Below are positions 61,671 through 64,000 of a stretch of 64,000 nt of DNA, in pieces (positions within the stretch are counted from its first letter, which is position 1; each line of letters starts with the position of its first letter). Under the pieces are notes generated by a model. It saw only the letters and a list, made by a program, of their open reading frames with translations, searched no databases and had not been told where the DNA came from. The stretch is from Streptomyces sp. WZ-12. Lineage in GTDB: Bacteria; Actinomycetota; Actinomycetes; Streptomycetales; Streptomycetaceae. A program made the translations under genes and the position numbers. The stretch lies in the NCBI RefSeq assembly GCF_028898845.1, contig NZ_CP118574.1, forward strand, positions 1,674,001 to 1,738,000, in the 5' to 3' direction.

Positions 61671-62903
61671 ATGAACCACATCGGGGTGCGCGAGGTCGAG
61701 GTCGTGGTGATCGGCGCCGGGCAGGCGGGGCTGGCGGCCGCCTTCCACCTGCGGCGCAGCGGCTACCGCCCGGACCGGGATGTCGTGGTGTTCGACCACT
61801 CCCCCCGGCCGGGCGGCGCCTGGCAGTTCCGGTGGCCCACCCTCACCTACGACACGGTGCACGGCATGCACGCGCTGCCCGGCATGGCGCTGACCGACGC
61901 CGATCCGGCGCGGCCGTCGGCCGAGGTGATCGCCGGGTACTTCGCGGAGTACGAGCGGCGCTTCGGGCTGCGGGTGCACCGGCCGGTGAGCGTCACCGCG
62001 GTGCGGGACGCCGGCGACGGCCGACTCCGGGTGGAGACCTCGCGGGGGACGTACGCGGCGCGGGCCGTGATCAACGCGACCGGGACCTGGGACCGGCCGT
62101 TCTGGCCGCGGTTCCCGGGCCAGGAGGGTTTCCGCGGGCGGCAGTTGCACAGCGCGCAGTACCGCGGGCCGGAGGAGTTCCGCGGCGCCCGGGTGGTGGT
62201 GGTCGGGGGCGGCACCTCCGCCGTCCAGCAGTTGATCGAGATCGCGCCGGTCGCGGCGGCGACGACCTGGGTGACCCGGCGGGAGCCGGTGTTCCGCAGC
62301 GGGCCGTTCGGGCCGGACGAGGGGCGGGCCGCGGTGGCACTGGTCGAGGAGCGGGTCCGGCAGGGGCTGCCGCCGCGCAGCGTGGTGAGCGTGACCGGGC
62401 TGGCGATGACCGAGACGGTCCGGCGGGCCCGCGAGGGCGGCGTCCTGGACCGGCTCCCGCTCTTCGCGCGGATCACCCCCGACGGGGTGGCCTGGGACGA
62501 CGGCCGCACCGTCGAGGCCGACGCGCTGCTCTACGCGACCGGGTTCCGGGCCGCCCTCGACCACCTGGCGCCGCTGCGGCTGCGCGAGGCGGGCGGCGGC
62601 ATCCGGCTGGCCGGGACGCGGGCGGAGCGCGACCCCCGGGTGCACCTCGTCGGCTACGGGCCCTCGGCCAGCACCATCGGCGCCAACCGGGCGGGGCGGG
62701 CCGCGGTCCGGGAGATTCGGCGGCTGCTTGCGGGGACGGAGGCCGCGCCGCCGGGGCCCGGGCAGGGGAGTTGGGGCCCGGAGGACCCCGGTCCCGGCCC
62801 GGCCCGCGCGCTTCGGGGAGGCGGTGCCGGCTACGCGGCCGGGGCGGCGGCCGACTCCCCCACCGGGACGCGGCTGAGCTCGGCCGCCCGCAGCTTGGCG
62901 TAG
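61671..62903 (+). CDS. FAD/NAD(P)-binding flavoprotein monooxygenase-like oxidoreductase
   Basis: This 410-residue protein has the dinucleotide motif [20 protein letters not shown] at residues 11-30, the FAD region [20 protein letters not shown], a second Rossmann motif [19 protein letters not shown], and [20 protein letters not shown] (here [16 protein letters not shown]). The pattern fits the CzcO/ArsO group. It follows ssuD by 66 bases, so it may assist sulfonate or sulfite metabolism, for example flavin supply, but this is inference. Its last 25 codons overlap the 3' end of the opposite adenosine deaminase gene by 73 bases. Confidence 0.85.
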   Translation: MNHIGVREVEVVVIGAGQAGLAAAFHLRRSGYRPDRDVVVFDHSPRPGGAWQFRWPTLTYDTVHGMHALPGMALTDADPARPSAEVIAGYFAEYERRFGLRVHRPVSVTAVRDAGDGRLRVETSRGTYAARAVINATGTWDRPFWPRFPGQEGFRGRQLHSAQYRGPEEFRGARVVVVGGGTSAVQQLIEIAPVAAATTWVTRREPVFRSGPFGPDEGRAAVALVEERVRQGLPPRSVVSVTGLAMTETVRRAREGGVLDRLPLFARITPDGVAWDDGRTVEADALLYATGFRAALDHLAPLRLREAGGGIRLAGTRAERDPRVHLVGYGPSASTIGANRAGRAAVREIRRLLAGTEAAPPGPGQGSWGPEDPGPGPARALRGGGAGYAAGAAADSPTGTRLSSAARSLA

Positions 62904-63997
62904 CCGGGGCGGATCACCTCGTTGATCAGGGCGGTGCGCTCGTCGAAGGGGAGGAACGCGGCCTTGGCGGCGTTGAGCGTGAACTCCTCCAGTTCGGCGG
63001 CGCGGTAGCCGAAGGTCCGTTGCAGGTGCTGGAACTCCCGCGTCATGGTGGTGCCGCTGACCAGGCGGTTGTCGGTGTTGAGGCAGACCCGGAAGCCGAG
63101 TCGGCGGAGCAGGTCGATGGGGTGCTCGGGGTAGCTGGTGGCGGCGCCGGTCTGGAGGTTGGAGGTCGGGCAGACCTCCAGCGCGATCCGCTGGTCGCGG
63201 ACGTAGGAGGCGAGGCGTCCGAGGGTGACGTTGCCGTCGGCGTCGACCGCGATGTCGTCGGTGATCCGGACCCCGTGGCCGATGCGGTGGGCGCCGCAGC
63301 GCAGCACCGCCTCGCGGATGGACTCGGCGCCGACCGCCTCGCCGGCGTGGATGGTCACCCGGGCGCCCTGGCTGCGGAGGTAGTCGAAGGCGTCGGCGTG
63401 CCGGGCGGCGGGGTTGCCGATCTCGCCGCCGGCGATGTCGAAGCCGGCCACCCCGCGGTCGCGGTGGGCGACGGCGAGTTCGGCGATCTCCCGCGCGCGC
63501 TCGGCGTGCCGCATGGCGCACAGCAGGGTGCCGACGCGGATCCGCCGGCCGGTCGCCGCGGCGCGCCGCTCCCCCTCGCGGAAGCCGGCGTTGACCGCCT
63601 CGACGACCTCGTCGAGGGTCAGGCCGCCGGTGAGGTGCTGCTCGGGGGCGTACCGGACCTCGGCGTAGACCACGCCGTCGGCGGCCAGGTCCTCGGCACA
63701 CTCCGCCGCGATCCGGTACAGCGCCTCGGCGGTCTGCATCACGGCGCAGGTGTGCGCGAACGTCTCCAAGTACCGCTCCAGGGAACCGGAGTCGGCGGCG
63801 TCCCGGAACCAGGCCGCCAGCTCGGCCGGATCGGTGCTCGGCAGCGCCCGGTAGCCGAGGGCGCCGGCCAGCTCGATGATCGTCTCCGGACGCAGGCCAC
63901 CGTCGAGGTGATCGTGGAGCAGCACCTTGGGGGCGCGGCGGATCCACTCCGGGGCGAGCACATCGGTGGACTGCGGGGCAAGCAACTTGTCAGACAA
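62831..63997 (-). CDS. add: Adenosine deaminase
   Basis: The protein has 388 residues if TTG 63997 is the start; the frame may extend past the window edge. The zinc and catalytic motifs are complete: [20 protein letters not shown] (His pair), [18 protein letters not shown] (His and Glu), [11 protein letters not shown] and [20 protein letters not shown], then [19 protein letters not shown] (Asp). It deaminates adenosine to inosine in purine salvage. It ends inside the convergent flavoprotein gene, with a 73-base antisense overlap. Confidence 0.93.
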   Translation of the reverse strand: MSDKLLAPQSTDVLAPEWIRRAPKVLLHDHLDGGLRPETIIELAGALGYRALPSTDPAELAAWFRDAADSGSLERYLETFAHTCAVMQTAEALYRIAAECAEDLAADGVVYAEVRYAPEQHLTGGLTLDEVVEAVNAGFREGERRAAATGRRIRVGTLLCAMRHAERAREIAELAVAHRDRGVAGFDIAGGEIGNPAARHADAFDYLRSQGARVTIHAGEAVGAESIREAVLRCGAHRIGHGVRITDDIAVDADGNVTLGRLASYVRDQRIALEVCPTSNLQTGAATSYPEHPIDLLRRLGFRVCLNTDNRLVSGTTMTREFQHLQRTFGYRAAELEEFTLNAAKAAFLPFDERTALINEVIRPGYAKLRAAELSRVPVGESAAAPAA

Positions 63998-64000
63998 CGT

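Noticed and set aside
60339..63947. 1202-codon minus-strand frame across ssuD, flavoprotein and add
   Set aside because: A shadow of three well-supported genes; Arg/Pro/Gly-rich throughout.

Overview
The window looks like Streptomyces or a close actinobacterial relative. It is GC-rich throughout with strong third-position GC. It uses many GTG and TTG starts, and it carries typical Streptomyces families: a SpoIIE phosphatase, PadR-HAAS, F420-type nitroreductase, CHAT-TPR, secreted GH18 chitinase and an MerR/TetR-rich gene set. No rRNA or tRNA gene was recognised.

Left part, about 1-28.6 kb, is mostly intact chromosome. It holds a partial SRPBCC protein, a SpoIIE phosphatase, an RraA-like protein, a TetR regulator with a palindromic operator and its P450, and a large TPR-CHAT protein whose catalytic His position is Arg. 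An MerR regulator and F420-type reductase follow, then a truncated MFS gene and a broken GNAT gene. Next come a chitinase behind a DasR-like site, a LysR-type ligand-binding protein, DUF5997, a DCC protein, and a poly-gamma-glutamate-like locus (two-HAMP membrane protein, PgsB, PgsC, NlpC/P60 protein). metE sits behind a cobalamin riboswitch, followed by a DUF4190-type protein, a CPT-like kinase and a beta-lactamase-fold protein.

Middle part, about 28.7-56.1 kb, is an accessory zone in decay. Broken genes include a large unrecognised gene, a membrane protein, tnpB, a DciA/DUF721 protein, an HNH lipoprotein, an Acg-type nitroreductase, an MerR stub, IS1182 and IS3 transposases and yjbQ. One IS5-family element appears intact. 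Between the ruins lie apparently intact cargo genes: a pair of paralogous secreted four-cysteine proteins flanking a VanZ-like membrane protein, PadR-HAAS, an alpha/beta hydrolase, GNAT proteins, and a convergent TcmP / Gp37-Gp68 (DUF5131) pair. A two-repeat CRISPR relic with 29-nt repeats and a 32-nt spacer abuts the truncated tnpB. The zone ends abruptly in the 3' end of yjbQ near 56.1 kb.

Right part, about 56.4-64 kb, is ordered chromosome again. It has an orphan Gly-Gly leader peptide gene without cysteine, and a sulfonate-utilisation operon (ssuC-ssuB-ssuA-ssuD plus a flavoprotein) preceded by a cysteine-ending leader peptide that suggests attenuation by cysteine supply. A convergent adenosine deaminase gene runs to the window edge. 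Two sulfur and methionine control devices (B12 riboswitch on metE, cysteine leader on ssu) and three MerR-type operator sequences are the clearest regulatory themes.
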